In this document: positions 16,492 through 26,545 of the stretch, in pieces | Numbering within the stretch: position 1 is the first letter of the stretch | How the letters are laid out: every line of letters starts with the position of its first letter | Source of the DNA: Desulfitobacterium_A sp034927245 | Lineage (GTDB): Bacteria > Bacillota > Desulfitobacteriia > Desulfitobacteriales > Desulfitobacteriaceae | Reading direction: 5' to 3' | DNA: 64,000 bases | NCBI RefSeq assembly: GCF_034927245.1 | Contig: NZ_JAYFQK010000038.1 | Span: forward strand, 1 to 64,000 | The notes under the pieces: generated by a model | What the model saw: the letters and a program-made list of their open reading frames with translations, nothing else | The model's database searches: none | Told to the model about the DNA's origin: nothing | Translations under genes and position numbers: made by a program

Positions 16492-17139
16492 ATGAAGAAA
16501 CAATTTGTCGTTATTGGTTTAGGGCGCTTTGGATCAAGTGTCGCACGAACGTTGAGTGCCGAAGGCCATGATGTCTTAGCGATCGATGTCCGGGAAAATG
16601 CGGTTCAAGCCATTATGAATGATGTTACCCATGCCGTTCAGGCAGATGCCCGTGAGGAAGAAAATTTAAAAGCCTTGGGTGTTCGCAATTTTGATGTTGC
16701 AGTCGTAGCCATCGGTGATGATCTGCAGGCCAACATTTTGATTACCCTGATGCTCAAAGAAATGGGAATCCGCTATGTTGTTGCCAAAGCGCAAACGAAT
16801 CTGCACGGCAGAGTTCTTGAAAAGGTCGGGGCGGATAAGATTATCTATCCGGAAAAGGATATGGGAGTTCGTGTTGCTCATAACCTTGTTACATCAAATA
16901 TTATGGATTATATTGCCCTTTCTCCCGATTACAGTATTGCGGAGATTGTTACGCCCCGTAAATTTATCGGGAAAACGCTGGGAGAATTGGATTTACGTGC
17001 GAAGTATCATATCAGTGTGATGGCCATTAGAAACGGAGATAAGGTTAATGTTGCTCCCGGTTCTGAGGCAAGTATTCAGGAAAACGATATTCTTGTCGTC
17101 GTGAGTAAAAATAAAGATATTGAAAAGCTTCCGGAGTAA
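16492..17139 (+). CDS. ktrA: potassium uptake regulatory subunit KtrA (TrkA family)
   Basis: 215 residues. An RCK_N Rossmann domain (VIGLGRFGSSVARTLSAEGHDVLAID) binds nucleotide and gates KtrB. An RCK_C domain (about residues 140-215, EIVTPRKFIGKTLGELDLRAKYHISVMAIRNG) is the likely c-di-AMP site in Firmicutes. ATG 16492 follows TTGGAGG. The ktrBA order has a short gap and clear translational coupling. Confidence 0.94.
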   Translation: MKKQFVVIGLGRFGSSVARTLSAEGHDVLAIDVRENAVQAIMNDVTHAVQADAREEENLKALGVRNFDVAVVAIGDDLQANILITLMLKEMGIRYVVAKAQTNLHGRVLEKVGADKIIYPEKDMGVRVAHNLVTSNIMDYIALSPDYSIAEIVTPRKFIGKTLGELDLRAKYHISVMAIRNGDKVNVAPGSEASIQENDILVVVSKNKDIEKLPE

Positions 17140-17211
17140 ATATTGTATACATTCTAAGAAACAGTTGAATCAAAGATGTTCTTATGTTAATTTATATCTA
17201 ACTTAATAATG

Positions 17212-17279
17212 TAGAGCAAAGGCGCTCAAAGTGATTTGTACCTCTGAATACGGTACAGTCTCTTTTGGGCGCTTTTTTT
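17212..17279 (+). promoter_or_regulatory. gltB leader: ANTAR-type hexaloop hairpin overlapping a terminator
   Basis: GAGC[AAAGGC]GCUC (17214-17227) has a six-base loop with A1 and G4. GCGCTCAAA (17222-17230) can instead pair with TTTGGGCGC (17264-17272), enclosing a TGTACC/GGTACA hairpin, followed by seven Ts: a terminator 30 bases before gltB. The 16-base block tagagcaaaggcgctc is identical in the glnN leader. A possible upstream partner loop is C[AAAGAT]G within 17167-17182, with a bulged stem. The hairpin could also serve as the ktrA terminator. Confidence 0.65.
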
Positions 17280-17309
17280 GTATTAACAATCTAACGAAGG
17301 GTGAGGAAT

Positions 17310-20300
17310 ATGCAAAGTTATGGTTTGCCAAAGAAACAAGGACTTTATGATCCGGCATTAGAACATGATGCTTGCGGAATGGGATTTGTCGTAAATACTA
17401 AAGGTCAAAAATCTCATGATATTATTGATGAAGCTTTAACAGTACTGGAAAACCTGAGTCACAGAGGGGCAAGCGGAGCCGACGAAAATACAGGTGACGG
17501 TGCCGGAATCCTCGTTCAGATTCCTCATCATTTCTTCCAAAGGGAATGCGAAGTTTTGGGTTTTGAGTTACCCAAAGAAGGCTCCTATGGCGTAGGGATG
17601 GTCTTTGCTCATAAATATGATGAATTTAGAAAAGTCCAGATGGAAACCTTCGCGAACATTGTTCAAGACGAAGGTCAGAAGATCCTCGGCTGGAGAGAAG
17701 TCCCCATCGATAAAAGCACAATCGGCGAAACGGCTAAGGCGGTTATGCCTAGGTTTCTGCAGGTTTTTATCGAAAAGAATCAAGCGATCAAGGATGAAAT
17801 GGAGTTTGAAAGAAAACTGTATATCATCAGAAAACGGGCGGAGAAGGCGATCGTCCCCATGTGTGAGAATAAGGGCGGGACGTTCTATGTGGCCAGCCTT
17901 TCTTCTAAAACAATCGTTTATAAAGGGATGCTTACCGCTGAACAACTGAGAAATTTTTATCTTGATCTGTCAGACCTTGATTTTGCCTCAGCATTGGCTA
18001 TGGTTCATTCCAGGTTTAGCACAAATACCTTCCCCAGCTGGGAGAGAGCACATCCTAACCGTTATATTGTTCATAACGGCGAAATCAATACGATTCGCGG
18101 CAATGTCAATTGGATGAAGGCAAGACAGAAGACCATAAATTCTCCGCTGTTCGAAGATATTTCCAAAGTTTATCCTATCGTAGACGAATCGGGCAGTGAC
18201 TCGGCGATGTTTGACAACAGCCTTGAGTTTCTTTACCTTACAGGAAGATCGCTGCCTCACGCTGTGATGATGATGATTCCCGAACCTTGGGAGAAAAATA
18301 ATTTAATGTCAAAGGAAAAGAGAGAATTTTATCGATTCCACGATTATTTAATGGAACCTTGGGATGGGCCCGCAGCGATGGCCTTTACTGACGGTACTGT
18401 TATCGGAGGAGTATTGGATCGTAACGGACTGCGGCCTTCCCGTTATTATGTGACTAAGGATGACAAAGTGGTCTTGGCGTCCGAAGTCGGAGTCATCGAT
18501 ATCAAGCCTGAAAATGTAAAATACAAAGGCCGGTTGGAACCGGGCAGAATGCTGCTGATCGATACTAAAGCACAGCGGATTATTGCCGATGAAGAAATCA
18601 AGCAACACGTATCTTTGATGCAGCCCTATGAAGAATGGAATAATCACCATATTGTAAGGCTTAGCGATATCCCGTCTGCAGAAGTAAAGGAAGAAAAGGT
18701 TATAGAGGATCTTGTAAAACAGCAGAAAGCGTTTGGGTATACCTTTGAGGATATTGCCAAAACGCTTCAGCCGATGGCAGTTGAAGGCAAAGACCCTGTC
18801 GGGGCAATGGGCATGGATTCTCCGCTGCCTGTATTATCGGAAAAGCCCCAAATGCTGTATCTGTATTTTAAACAGCTTTTTGCACAGGTTACGAATCCGC
18901 CGATTGATGGCATCAGAGAAGAGATCGTGACTTCAAGCAGTGTGCTGCTTGGCGATACCGGTAATTTGCTGGAACCGGATCAGAGCAGCTCTCCCAGTTT
19001 ATATTTGGAACATCCCATTTTGACCAATGAACAACTGAATTCGATCAAACACCTGAATAATGACAAGTTTAAGTCAGTAACGCTTTCTATCCTTTATAAG
19101 CCTTCAGCCGGGGCAAAGGCAATGGAAAAAGCTTTAGAAAGGCTTTTTAGGGAAGCGGATAAAGCGATTCATGATGGGGCTAAAATCATCATTCTCTCCG
19201 ACAGAGGGGTTAATCAAGAGCGAGCGGCCATTCCGGCACTTTTGGCATCTTCAGGACTCCATCACCACCTGATCCGAAAAGAGATCAGAACCAGCATTGG
19301 GATTGTCCTTGAATCCGGAGAACCAAGAGAAGTTCACCATTTCTGTACTCTCCTCGGCTACGGGGTAACGGCCATCAATCCTTATCTTGCCTACGAAACG
19401 ATCAAGGATCTACAGGCGAGGGGCTTGCTTGAGGGGCTGAGTTATGAACAAGGTCAAAAGAATTACATTAAAGCATCGGTAAAAGGAATTCTTAAAGTCA
19501 TCACGAAAATGGGCATTTCGACTATCCGCAGTTATCATGGCGCTCAAATCTTTGAGGCGGTCGGTCTGAAAAAGGATCTCATTGACAAATACTTTACGGC
19601 GACTTCATCCCGGCTGGAAGGCATAGGGCTTGAAGAAATTGCCGCAGAAAATCAAATGCGCCATGATAGTGCTTATGACGAGAATTTACTGTACAGTGAC
19701 ACACTTGAAGTGGGCGGATACTTCCAGTGCAAGGATGACGGAGAAATTCATCTCTATAACCCGGAATCCATCTACTTGCTGCAGAGGGCATGCCGGGAAG
19801 AAAACTATTCCTTATTTAAAGATTTCTCGAAAAAAATCGATGAAGAAAAAATTTACACCCTAAGGAATCTTCTTGATTTCAAGTACAATCCGGGGGATAC
19901 CATTCCGATTGAAGAAGTAGAATCGGTGGATGATATCGTGAAGAGATTTAAGACAGGTGCAATGTCTTATGGTTCGATCAGCAAGGAAGCTCACGAGTGT
20001 CTGGCTATAGCCATGAACAGACTCGGGGGCAAGAGCAACACCGGTGAGGGCGGGGAGGACAGCGAAAGGTTCAAGACTCTGCCCAACGGCGATTCGAAAA
20101 TGAGTGCAATTAAGCAGGTTGCCTCCGGACGCTTCGGTGTAACGAGCAACTTCCTGGTGAATGCTCAGGAAATACAAATCAAAATGGCCCAGGGAGCAAA
20201 ACCCGGTGAAGGAGGTCAACTTCCCGGCCCTAAGGTTTATCCGGAAATTGCCAAGGTGCGATATTCCACGCCGGGCGTAGACCTTATTTCACCCCCGCCG

Positions 20301-21875
20301 CATCATGATATCTATTCGATCGAAGACTTAGCCGAACTGATTCACGATCTGAAAAATGCCAACAGGGATGCCCGAATCAATGTTAAACTCGTTTCCGAGG
20401 TTGGGGTAGGAACCATCGCTGCGGGAGTAGCGAAAGGAAAGGCGGATGTCATCCTGATCAGCGGATATGACGGAGGAACTGGGGCTTCCCCCAGAACAGG
20501 CATTAGAAATGCAGGAGTTCCTTGGGAGTTGGGTCTTTCCGAAACACACCAGACCTTGGTCCTCAATCGCTTGAGAGATAGAGTCGTTTTGGAAACAGAC
20601 GGGAAGCTGCTTACGGGTCGGGATGTGGTGATTGCCGCAATACTGGGTGCGGAAGAATTCGGTTTTGCAACGACACCGCTGATTGCTCTGGGATGTGTCA
20701 TGATGAGGGTTTGTAACCTTAATACTTGTCCGGTAGGAATAGCGACTCAAGATGAAAAGCTAAGAAAGAATTTTAAAGGCAAACCGGAGTATGTTGAGAA
20801 TTTCATGCGGTTTGTTGCGCAGGAGATGCGCGAAATAATGGCCAAATTGGGCTTTAGGACCATCAATGAAATGGTGGGCCGTACGGATAAGCTTAAGAGC
20901 AAAGAGAATGTAAAGCATTGGAAAGCTAAGCACTTAGATCTGTCCCAAATTCTATATCAACCCTATGCAGGTGCCGATGTCGGCCGCTACAATGCCCAGG
21001 CTCAGAACCATATGCTGGAGCAATCCTTGGATGTAAAAAAACTCTTGAGAATTTGCAAGCCCGCACTTGAGAACAAGAAGACGATCCGTGCCAAATTGAA
21101 GATCAATAATATTGACCGTGTTGTCGGAACAGTCATCGGCAGTGAAATATCGAAGCGCTACGGTGAAGAAGGACTGCCTGAAGATACGATTAAGCTCACC
21201 TTTGTCGGTTCGGCAGGGCAGAGCTTCGGAGCCTTTGTGCCCAAGGGAATGTCACTCGAACTCGAAGGGGATGCCAATGACTATTTAGGCAAAGGTCTTT
21301 CCGGGGGTAAAATTGTGGTTTACCCACCGAAGTCGGCAGATTTTGCACCTGATAAAAATATCATAATCGGCAATGTGGCCTTTTATGGGGCGACTTCAGG
21401 GGAAGCCTACATTAGCGGCATCGCCGGTGAACGATTCTGTGTAAGAAACAGCGGAATAAAGGCTGTTGTCGAGGGTGTAGGGGATCATGGCTGTGAGTAC
21501 ATGACCGGCGGAAAAGCGGTTATCCTCGGTAAAACAGGAAGAAACTTTGCGGCGGGAATGTCGGGCGGGATAGCCTATATCCTGGATTTTGATAAGATTA
21601 ACTGCAACACGTCTATGGTATTGCTCGAAAAATTTGAATCGGAAGAAGAAGCGAATGAAATCAAAGCAATGATCGAGAGCCATGTTGCGCATACCGGCAG
21701 CCCGCTGGGTAAAAAGATACTTGCGGATTGGAAAAACTATTCGCTGAGATTTACCAAGGTTATTCCGAAAGCTTACAAACAAATGCTTGAAAATATTGAT
21801 AAGGCATACAAGATGGGTTTAAGCGGGGATGAAGCTTTGATGGCTGCCTTTGAAGAGAAGTTTAAGAAAGCTTGA
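17310..21875 (+). CDS. gltB: glutamate synthase (NADPH) large subunit
   Basis: 1521 residues from ATG 17310, which has GAAGGGTGAGG upstream; the frame also opens at a GTG at 17301. Residues after the short propeptide form the class II amidotransferase with catalytic Cys22 (HDACGMGF). They are followed by the central and FMN-binding synthase domains (KPGEGGQLPGPKV, GYDGGTGASPR), a 3Fe-4S cysteine set (CNLNTCPVGIATQ) and the C-terminal GXGXG beta-helix. With GltD it converts glutamine and 2-oxoglutarate to two glutamates. It is regulated through a terminator leader shared with glnN. Confidence 0.97.
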   Translation: MQSYGLPKKQGLYDPALEHDACGMGFVVNTKGQKSHDIIDEALTVLENLSHRGASGADENTGDGAGILVQIPHHFFQRECEVLGFELPKEGSYGVGMVFAHKYDEFRKVQMETFANIVQDEGQKILGWREVPIDKSTIGETAKAVMPRFLQVFIEKNQAIKDEMEFERKLYIIRKRAEKAIVPMCENKGGTFYVASLSSKTIVYKGMLTAEQLRNFYLDLSDLDFASALAMVHSRFSTNTFPSWERAHPNRYIVHNGEINTIRGNVNWMKARQKTINSPLFEDISKVYPIVDESGSDSAMFDNSLEFLYLTGRSLPHAVMMMIPEPWEKNNLMSKEKREFYRFHDYLMEPWDGPAAMAFTDGTVIGGVLDRNGLRPSRYYVTKDDKVVLASEVGVIDIKPENVKYKGRLEPGRMLLIDTKAQRIIADEEIKQHVSLMQPYEEWNNHHIVRLSDIPSAEVKEEKVIEDLVKQQKAFGYTFEDIAKTLQPMAVEGKDPVGAMGMDSPLPVLSEKPQMLYLYFKQLFAQVTNPPIDGIREEIVTSSSVLLGDTGNLLEPDQSSSPSLYLEHPILTNEQLNSIKHLNNDKFKSVTLSILYKPSAGAKAMEKALERLFREADKAIHDGAKIIILSDRGVNQERAAIPALLASSGLHHHLIRKEIRTSIGIVLESGEPREVHHFCTLLGYGVTAINPYLAYETIKDLQARGLLEGLSYEQGQKNYIKASVKGILKVITKMGISTIRSYHGAQIFEAVGLKKDLIDKYFTATSSRLEGIGLEEIAAENQMRHDSAYDENLLYSDTLEVGGYFQCKDDGEIHLYNPESIYLLQRACREENYSLFKDFSKKIDEEKIYTLRNLLDFKYNPGDTIPIEEVESVDDIVKRFKTGAMSYGSISKEAHECLAIAMNRLGGKSNTGEGGEDSERFKTLPNGDSKMSAIKQVASGRFGVTSNFLVNAQEIQIKMAQGAKPGEGGQLPGPKVYPEIAKVRYSTPGVDLISPPPHHDIYSIEDLAELIHDLKNANRDARINVKLVSEVGVGTIAAGVAKGKADVILISGYDGGTGASPRTGIRNAGVPWELGLSETHQTLVLNRLRDRVVLETDGKLLTGRDVVIAAILGAEEFGFATTPLIALGCVMMRVCNLNTCPVGIATQDEKLRKNFKGKPEYVENFMRFVAQEMREIMAKLGFRTINEMVGRTDKLKSKENVKHWKAKHLDLSQILYQPYAGADVGRYNAQAQNHMLEQSLDVKKLLRICKPALENKKTIRAKLKINNIDRVVGTVIGSEISKRYGEEGLPEDTIKLTFVGSAGQSFGAFVPKGMSLELEGDANDYLGKGLSGGKIVVYPPKSADFAPDKNIIIGNVAFYGATSGEAYISGIAGERFCVRNSGIKAVVEGVGDHGCEYMTGGKAVILGKTGRNFAAGMSGGIAYILDFDKINCNTSMVLLEKFESEEEANEIKAMIESHVAHTGSPLGKKILADWKNYSLRFTKVIPKAYKQMLENIDKAYKMGLSGDEALMAAFEEKFKKA

Positions 21876-21905
21876 AAAGACTTAGGAAATTAAGGTGGGA
21901 CGAAT

Positions 21906-23390
21906 ATGGGAAAAGTGAACGGGTTTTTAGAGTATAAAAGAGAAAACCCCAGGAAGAGAACCCCGGAAGAACGAATTAAGGACTGGAAGGAATTAAGACT
22001 GCCCATGAACCCTGAAATTGTAAAAAAGCAGGGTGCGCGCTGTATGAATTGCGGGGTCCCTTTCTGCCAAGGCGGGGTAATGTTAAAGGGAATGGTTTCC
22101 GGCTGCCCTTTGCACAATCTTATTCCGGAATGGAATGAGCTTATCTATAAGGGACAATGGGAGGAAGCATACAAAAGGCTGGCCAGAACCAGCCCTTTTC
22201 CGGAATTTACGTCAAGGGTATGTCCGGCCCCGTGTGAAGGAGCTTGTACTGAAGGGCATATCATGGAGTCAGTGACGATAAACAATATTGAATATGCGAT
22301 TATTGAGAAAGCCTTTGCCGAAGGGTGGGTCAAGCCGAAAAAGGCAAAACCGACTGGGAAAAAAATCGCCATTGTCGGTTCGGGACCTTCCGGTTTGTCT
22401 GCTTCCTATTATCTAAATGCGGTCGGCCATGATGTGACTGTCTACGAAAGAAATGACAGAGCCGGGGGGTTGCTGATGTATGGAATTCCCAACATGAAGC
22501 TTGACAAAGACATCGTGGAACGACGGCTTAAGCTTTTGCAGGAATCCGGAATTAAATTCGTACTCAACACGGAGATTGGCAAAGATATTCCCGCTCAGCA
22601 ATTAGTGGACACGTATGACGCCGTAGTCCTATGCACAGGGGCAACAAAGGCAAGGGGACTTGAGGTTGAAGGGAAAGAACTCAACGGAGTTCACTTTGCA
22701 GTCGATTTTCTGAAGGCGAACACGAAAAGCCTCCTCGATTCCAAGCTTGAAGACGGAAATTATATAAGTGCCAAAGAAAAAAATGTGATTATTATCGGCG
22801 GTGGAGATACGGGAACGGACTGTGCGGCAACATCAATACGGCATGGCTGTCAGAGTGTATACCAGTTTGAGATTATGCCTGAGCCTCCCGCGCAGAGAAT
22901 CGAGGCTTCAAATCCCTGGCCCGAATGGCCGAAGAAACTTAAAGTCGACTACGGTCAGGAAGAGGCTATCCGCTTGTATGGAAAGGACCCGAGAAATTAT
23001 CGGATTTCCGCAAAAAAGATTGTGGGTAATGTGAACGGGGGGGTAACTGAGGTTCATACGGTGGAGGTCAATTGGGTAAAAAGTGCTTCCGGCAGAATGA
23101 TCCCTGAGGAAGTTCCCGGCAGTGAAAAGGTATGGCCGGCTGACCTTGTGCTTCTGGCTATGGGATTTTTAGGGCCGGAAGATACGATTGCCTATGAGCT
23201 GCAGCTGGAGAGGGATACAAGAAGCAATATCAAAGCGGAATTTGGAGTTTTCGAGACCAATGTCGAGAAGGTATTCGCCGCGGGAGATACGAGAAGAGGA
23301 CAGAGTCTTGTGGTTTGGGCTCTCCAAGAAGGTAAGCTTGCCGCACGTGAAGTCGATAAATATCTTATGGGTAAAAGTATGATCCGGTGA
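21906..23390 (+). CDS. gltD: glutamate synthase (NADPH) small subunit
   Basis: 494 residues. The N-terminal cysteine groups for two 4Fe-4S clusters (CMNCGVPFCQ, CPLHN, CPAPCEGACTEG) precede an FAD-binding site (IVGSGPSGLSASYYL) and an NADPH-binding site (IIGGGDTGTDCAATSIRHG). It passes electrons from NADPH to GltB. It starts 30 bases after gltB with AAGGTGG upstream, so it is one operon. Confidence 0.97.
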   Translation: MGKVNGFLEYKRENPRKRTPEERIKDWKELRLPMNPEIVKKQGARCMNCGVPFCQGGVMLKGMVSGCPLHNLIPEWNELIYKGQWEEAYKRLARTSPFPEFTSRVCPAPCEGACTEGHIMESVTINNIEYAIIEKAFAEGWVKPKKAKPTGKKIAIVGSGPSGLSASYYLNAVGHDVTVYERNDRAGGLLMYGIPNMKLDKDIVERRLKLLQESGIKFVLNTEIGKDIPAQQLVDTYDAVVLCTGATKARGLEVEGKELNGVHFAVDFLKANTKSLLDSKLEDGNYISAKEKNVIIIGGGDTGTDCAATSIRHGCQSVYQFEIMPEPPAQRIEASNPWPEWPKKLKVDYGQEEAIRLYGKDPRNYRISAKKIVGNVNGGVTEVHTVEVNWVKSASGRMIPEEVPGSEKVWPADLVLLAMGFLGPEDTIAYELQLERDTRSNIKAEFGVFETNVEKVFAAGDTRRGQSLVVWALQEGKLAAREVDKYLMGKSMIR

Positions 23391-23430
23391 CGAAACCCGG
23401 ATGATGTTTCGCCCAAGCCGCCTGTTACAA

Positions 23431-23487
23431 TAATCCATAATTATGTGAACACTGAAAAAGGGGCTGTTTTGCGACAGCCCCTTCTAT
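23431..23487 (+). terminator. gltD terminator inside a repeated element (copy A)
   Basis: AAGGGGCTGT pairs with ACAGCCCCTT followed by CTATAAT. The preceding 25 bases contain the palindrome CATAATTATG. The whole 51-base stretch recurs with four differences at 49159-49208, so it is a dispersed repeat as well as a terminator. Confidence 0.75.
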
Positions 23488-23561
23488 AATAGAAAAATCA
23501 GACATAGTATGTTAAACTGATTAAAAATCTAACGGAAATTTAGTAAGAAGGGAAAAAACAA

Positions 23562-25157
23562 ATGAAAACATCAAAAGGTATTACAGCACTAATCTGGGCG
23601 GCACTCATTTTTATTTCATATTTTTTCTTGCTTGTGCCGATCAACCTGCAATCCATCAATTTCTGGGCTTACTTATTTATCGTTCTTCTCGTAGGTGCGG
23701 GACTATTTCTTTTGACACAAATCTTTGTTGAGAGAAAGTTCGCGTTAAAAAAGCGGATTTGGACATATTTATTGACAGCATCCGTGATTGTCCTGTTTGC
23801 CGGCGGTGTAATGGAAATCTACTCGATGCCTGTTTTCCACGCTAAACAATACACAACTTTAATTGAAAAAAAGACGGGAAATTTTGCGGAAGATGTTGCG
23901 GAAATATCCGCTGATCAAATTCCGACAGTCGATCGGGATACGGCCCAAAGACTGGGAGATCGTAAAATGGGGGAGCTTATTGATTTGGTCTCACAGTTTA
24001 GTGTCGCCCCGGATTATACGCAAATCAACTATCAAGGCAAACCGGTTAGGGTATCTCCTTTGGAATACGCCGGATTTTTCAAATGGCTGAATAATACGAA
24101 AAATGGGATTCCGAATTATATCATGGTTGATATGATCAATGGGGATGTAACCTTACAAGAACCCCAACAAAATATTAGGTACTCTGAGAGTGAATTGCTT
24201 TTCAGAAATGCGAAGAGATACTTAAGGTTTCATTATTTAACAGATATTTTCGGTGATTTTAGCTTTGAGGTCGATGATCAAGGAACGCCCTATTGGATTG
24301 TTCCTGTGCACGAAAATAAAATCGGCCTTTTCGGCGGAACAGATGTTAAAGGCGTGATCATGTTAAATGCTTCGACAGGAGAGCATCAGAAACTAAAAGT
24401 GGAGGATGTTCCGACCTGGGTTGACCGAGTTTTTGAGCCTGATGTAGTGATCCGGCAAGTCAATTACAACGGTAAATACCAAAGCGGCTATTGGAATTCA
24501 ATTTTTGGACAGAAAGGTGTTCTGGCAACAACAGAAGGATACAATTACCTGGCTATTAATGATGATGTCTACCTTTATACAGGAATAACATCCGTGGTTC
24601 GTGATGAATCGAATATTGGTTTTATCTTGGTTAATCTTCGGACAAAAGATACCACATTTTACGGCATATCATCCGCTGAGGAATACTCGGCAATGGATAG
24701 TGCCCAGGGTGCGGTCCAAGAAAAGAAATATGTATCAACTTTCCCGATCCTGATCAACCTTGGCGGAAAACCCGTTTATTTTATGTCCCTTAAAGATAAT
24801 GCAGGGCTGATCAAAATGTATGCCTTGGTCGACGCTCAGGATTATCAGAAAGTCATCACAGGTGTAACAGTAGATGAAACGGTTGGGAAGTTTTTGAATC
24901 GCGGTGCTGCCACACCCGTAAAAGAAGTTGAAGAACCTAAAGAGGAATTCGAATTAACCGCTAAAATTACCGATATCCAAAATGTTGTGATTGAGGGCAA
25001 TACGTTTTACTATATGTTGTTGGAAGGACAACAGGGTGTATTCAGAGCGAATATTTCCAAATCAGCAAAACTTCCTTTCCTGAAAACCGGTGACGAAATT
25101 AAGGTTAAGTATGTTGAAGATAGTGATGGGGTTAGAACTATTGTAAGCTTTTCATGA
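23562..25157 (+). CDS. membrane-anchored protein of unknown function
   Basis: 531 residues. Three N-terminal membrane segments (about residues 9-27, 35-55 and 68-86) are followed by a large domain that is presumably outside the membrane, without a motif I recognise. The last 75 residues (ELTAKITDIQNVVIEGNTFYYMLLEG to the end) read like a small OB-fold-type beta domain, joined by an EVEEPKEEFE linker. It overlaps the open frame of glnA and ends 14 bases before the chosen glnA start, so the two are probably co-transcribed. I do not assign a function. Confidence 0.75.
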   Translation: MKTSKGITALIWAALIFISYFFLLVPINLQSINFWAYLFIVLLVGAGLFLLTQIFVERKFALKKRIWTYLLTASVIVLFAGGVMEIYSMPVFHAKQYTTLIEKKTGNFAEDVAEISADQIPTVDRDTAQRLGDRKMGELIDLVSQFSVAPDYTQINYQGKPVRVSPLEYAGFFKWLNNTKNGIPNYIMVDMINGDVTLQEPQQNIRYSESELLFRNAKRYLRFHYLTDIFGDFSFEVDDQGTPYWIVPVHENKIGLFGGTDVKGVIMLNASTGEHQKLKVEDVPTWVDRVFEPDVVIRQVNYNGKYQSGYWNSIFGQKGVLATTEGYNYLAINDDVYLYTGITSVVRDESNIGFILVNLRTKDTTFYGISSAEEYSAMDSAQGAVQEKKYVSTFPILINLGGKPVYFMSLKDNAGLIKMYALVDAQDYQKVITGVTVDETVGKFLNRGAATPVKEVEEPKEEFELTAKITDIQNVVIEGNTFYYMLLEGQQGVFRANISKSAKLPFLKTGDEIKVKYVEDSDGVRTIVSFS

Positions 25158-25171
25158 GGGGAGTAGTCTCT

Positions 25172-26503
25172 ATGAGTTTTTCAAAAGAGGATTGTCTTAA
25201 ATTCGTAGCGGATAATGATGTTCGGTTTATACGTCTGCAGTTTACAGATATCTTCGGGCGGATGAAGAACATCGCAATAACCAATAATCAGCTTTCTAAT
25301 GCATTTGCAAGAGGAATCATGTTTGACGGTTCATCTGTTAAAGGCTTCACCGGGGTAGAGACTTCGGATATGCTTCTTTTCCCTAATCCAGAGACTTTTT
25401 CTGTTATTCCCTGGAGGCCTCAACAGGGAAAGGTGGCCAGAATCATTTGCGATATCAGAACTCATGATGGTTCTCAGTTTGAAGGGGATTCCCGCTATAT
25501 TTTAAAACGGACGTTGAAAAAGGCAGAGCAGCTTGGCTATGTTTTTCAAGTGGGTCCGGAATGTGAATTCTTTTTATTTCATACGGATGATCAGGGCAGG
25601 CCGACGACGAATACGCATGATACGGCAAGCTATTGCGATTTAGCACCCATTGATCAGGGGGAAAATGCGCGTCGTGAGATATGTTTAACGCTTGAAGAAA
25701 TGGGTTTTGAAATCGAAGCCTCGCACCATGAATCTGCCGCAGGACAGCATGAAATCGATTTTCGTTATACAGATGCGCTTACTGCGGCCGACAACATTAT
25801 GACTTTTAAATTGGTTGTCAAAATTATGGCGCAGCGAAATGGTCTGCATGCTACTTTTATGCCAAAACCGCTCCCCGGGGTTAGCGGTTCCGGTATGCAC
25901 ATCAATATGTCTTTAAGTCGTGACGGGATTAATCTTTTTAATAAAGATAATGGGGATCAAGGGGATATCTCGGACACTGCAAAGCAATTTGCAGCCGGAA
26001 TATTGAAACATATTAAAGGAATTACAGCGTTTGCGAACCCTTTGGTAAATTCGTATAAACGCTTAACTTCCGGTTTCGAAGCCCCAGTTCATATTGCCTG
26101 GTCACCGATGAACCGCAGTCCTCTTCTCCGTGTACCCACCTCTTGCGGAGAAGGAATGCGGCTTGAATTGAGAAGCCCTGATCCGACGTGCAATCCTTAT
26201 TTGACCCTTGCTTTGCTCTTAGAAGCGGGGCTTGACGGATTAAACAATAGTCTGAAATTACCTAAACCCGTAAATGTTAATATTTATAATCTTACCCCGC
26301 AGCAAGAAAAACGCCTTAAAATAGACCGTTTGCCTTCAAATCTCTTAGCTGCTCTGGCGGAGATGAAAAAAGATCCTTTGATTCGCTCGACCGTAGGTGA
26401 CCATATCTATGATAAGTACTACTCTGCCAAAATGGCGGAGTGGGAAGAGTATGATCAAACCATCCATCCCTGGGAGATCAATAAGTATTTGAAATCCTTT
26501 TAA
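25172..26503 (+). CDS. glnA: glutamine synthetase type I
   Basis: 443 residues, the Firmicutes GSI-alpha size. ATG 25172 has GAGGGGAG upstream; the frame opens at 25154. Recognisable blocks are MFDGSSVKGF, the ATP-binding PKPLPGVSGSGMHINMSL, and NRSPLLRVPT. The adenylylation-site region of proteobacterial GSI is absent, as expected. It is followed by the ANTAR regulator gene, an arrangement that points to RNA-level control of nitrogen genes. Confidence 0.96.
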   Translation: MSFSKEDCLKFVADNDVRFIRLQFTDIFGRMKNIAITNNQLSNAFARGIMFDGSSVKGFTGVETSDMLLFPNPETFSVIPWRPQQGKVARIICDIRTHDGSQFEGDSRYILKRTLKKAEQLGYVFQVGPECEFFLFHTDDQGRPTTNTHDTASYCDLAPIDQGENARREICLTLEEMGFEIEASHHESAAGQHEIDFRYTDALTAADNIMTFKLVVKIMAQRNGLHATFMPKPLPGVSGSGMHINMSLSRDGINLFNKDNGDQGDISDTAKQFAAGILKHIKGITAFANPLVNSYKRLTSGFEAPVHIAWSPMNRSPLLRVPTSCGEGMRLELRSPDPTCNPYLTLALLLEAGLDGLNNSLKLPKPVNVNIYNLTPQQEKRLKIDRLPSNLLAALAEMKKDPLIRSTVGDHIYDKYYSAKMAEWEEYDQTIHPWEINKYLKSF

Positions 26504-26545
26504 GCGGCGTTAATTATTGTACCCTGCTCAAAAGGGGGGACGCTA

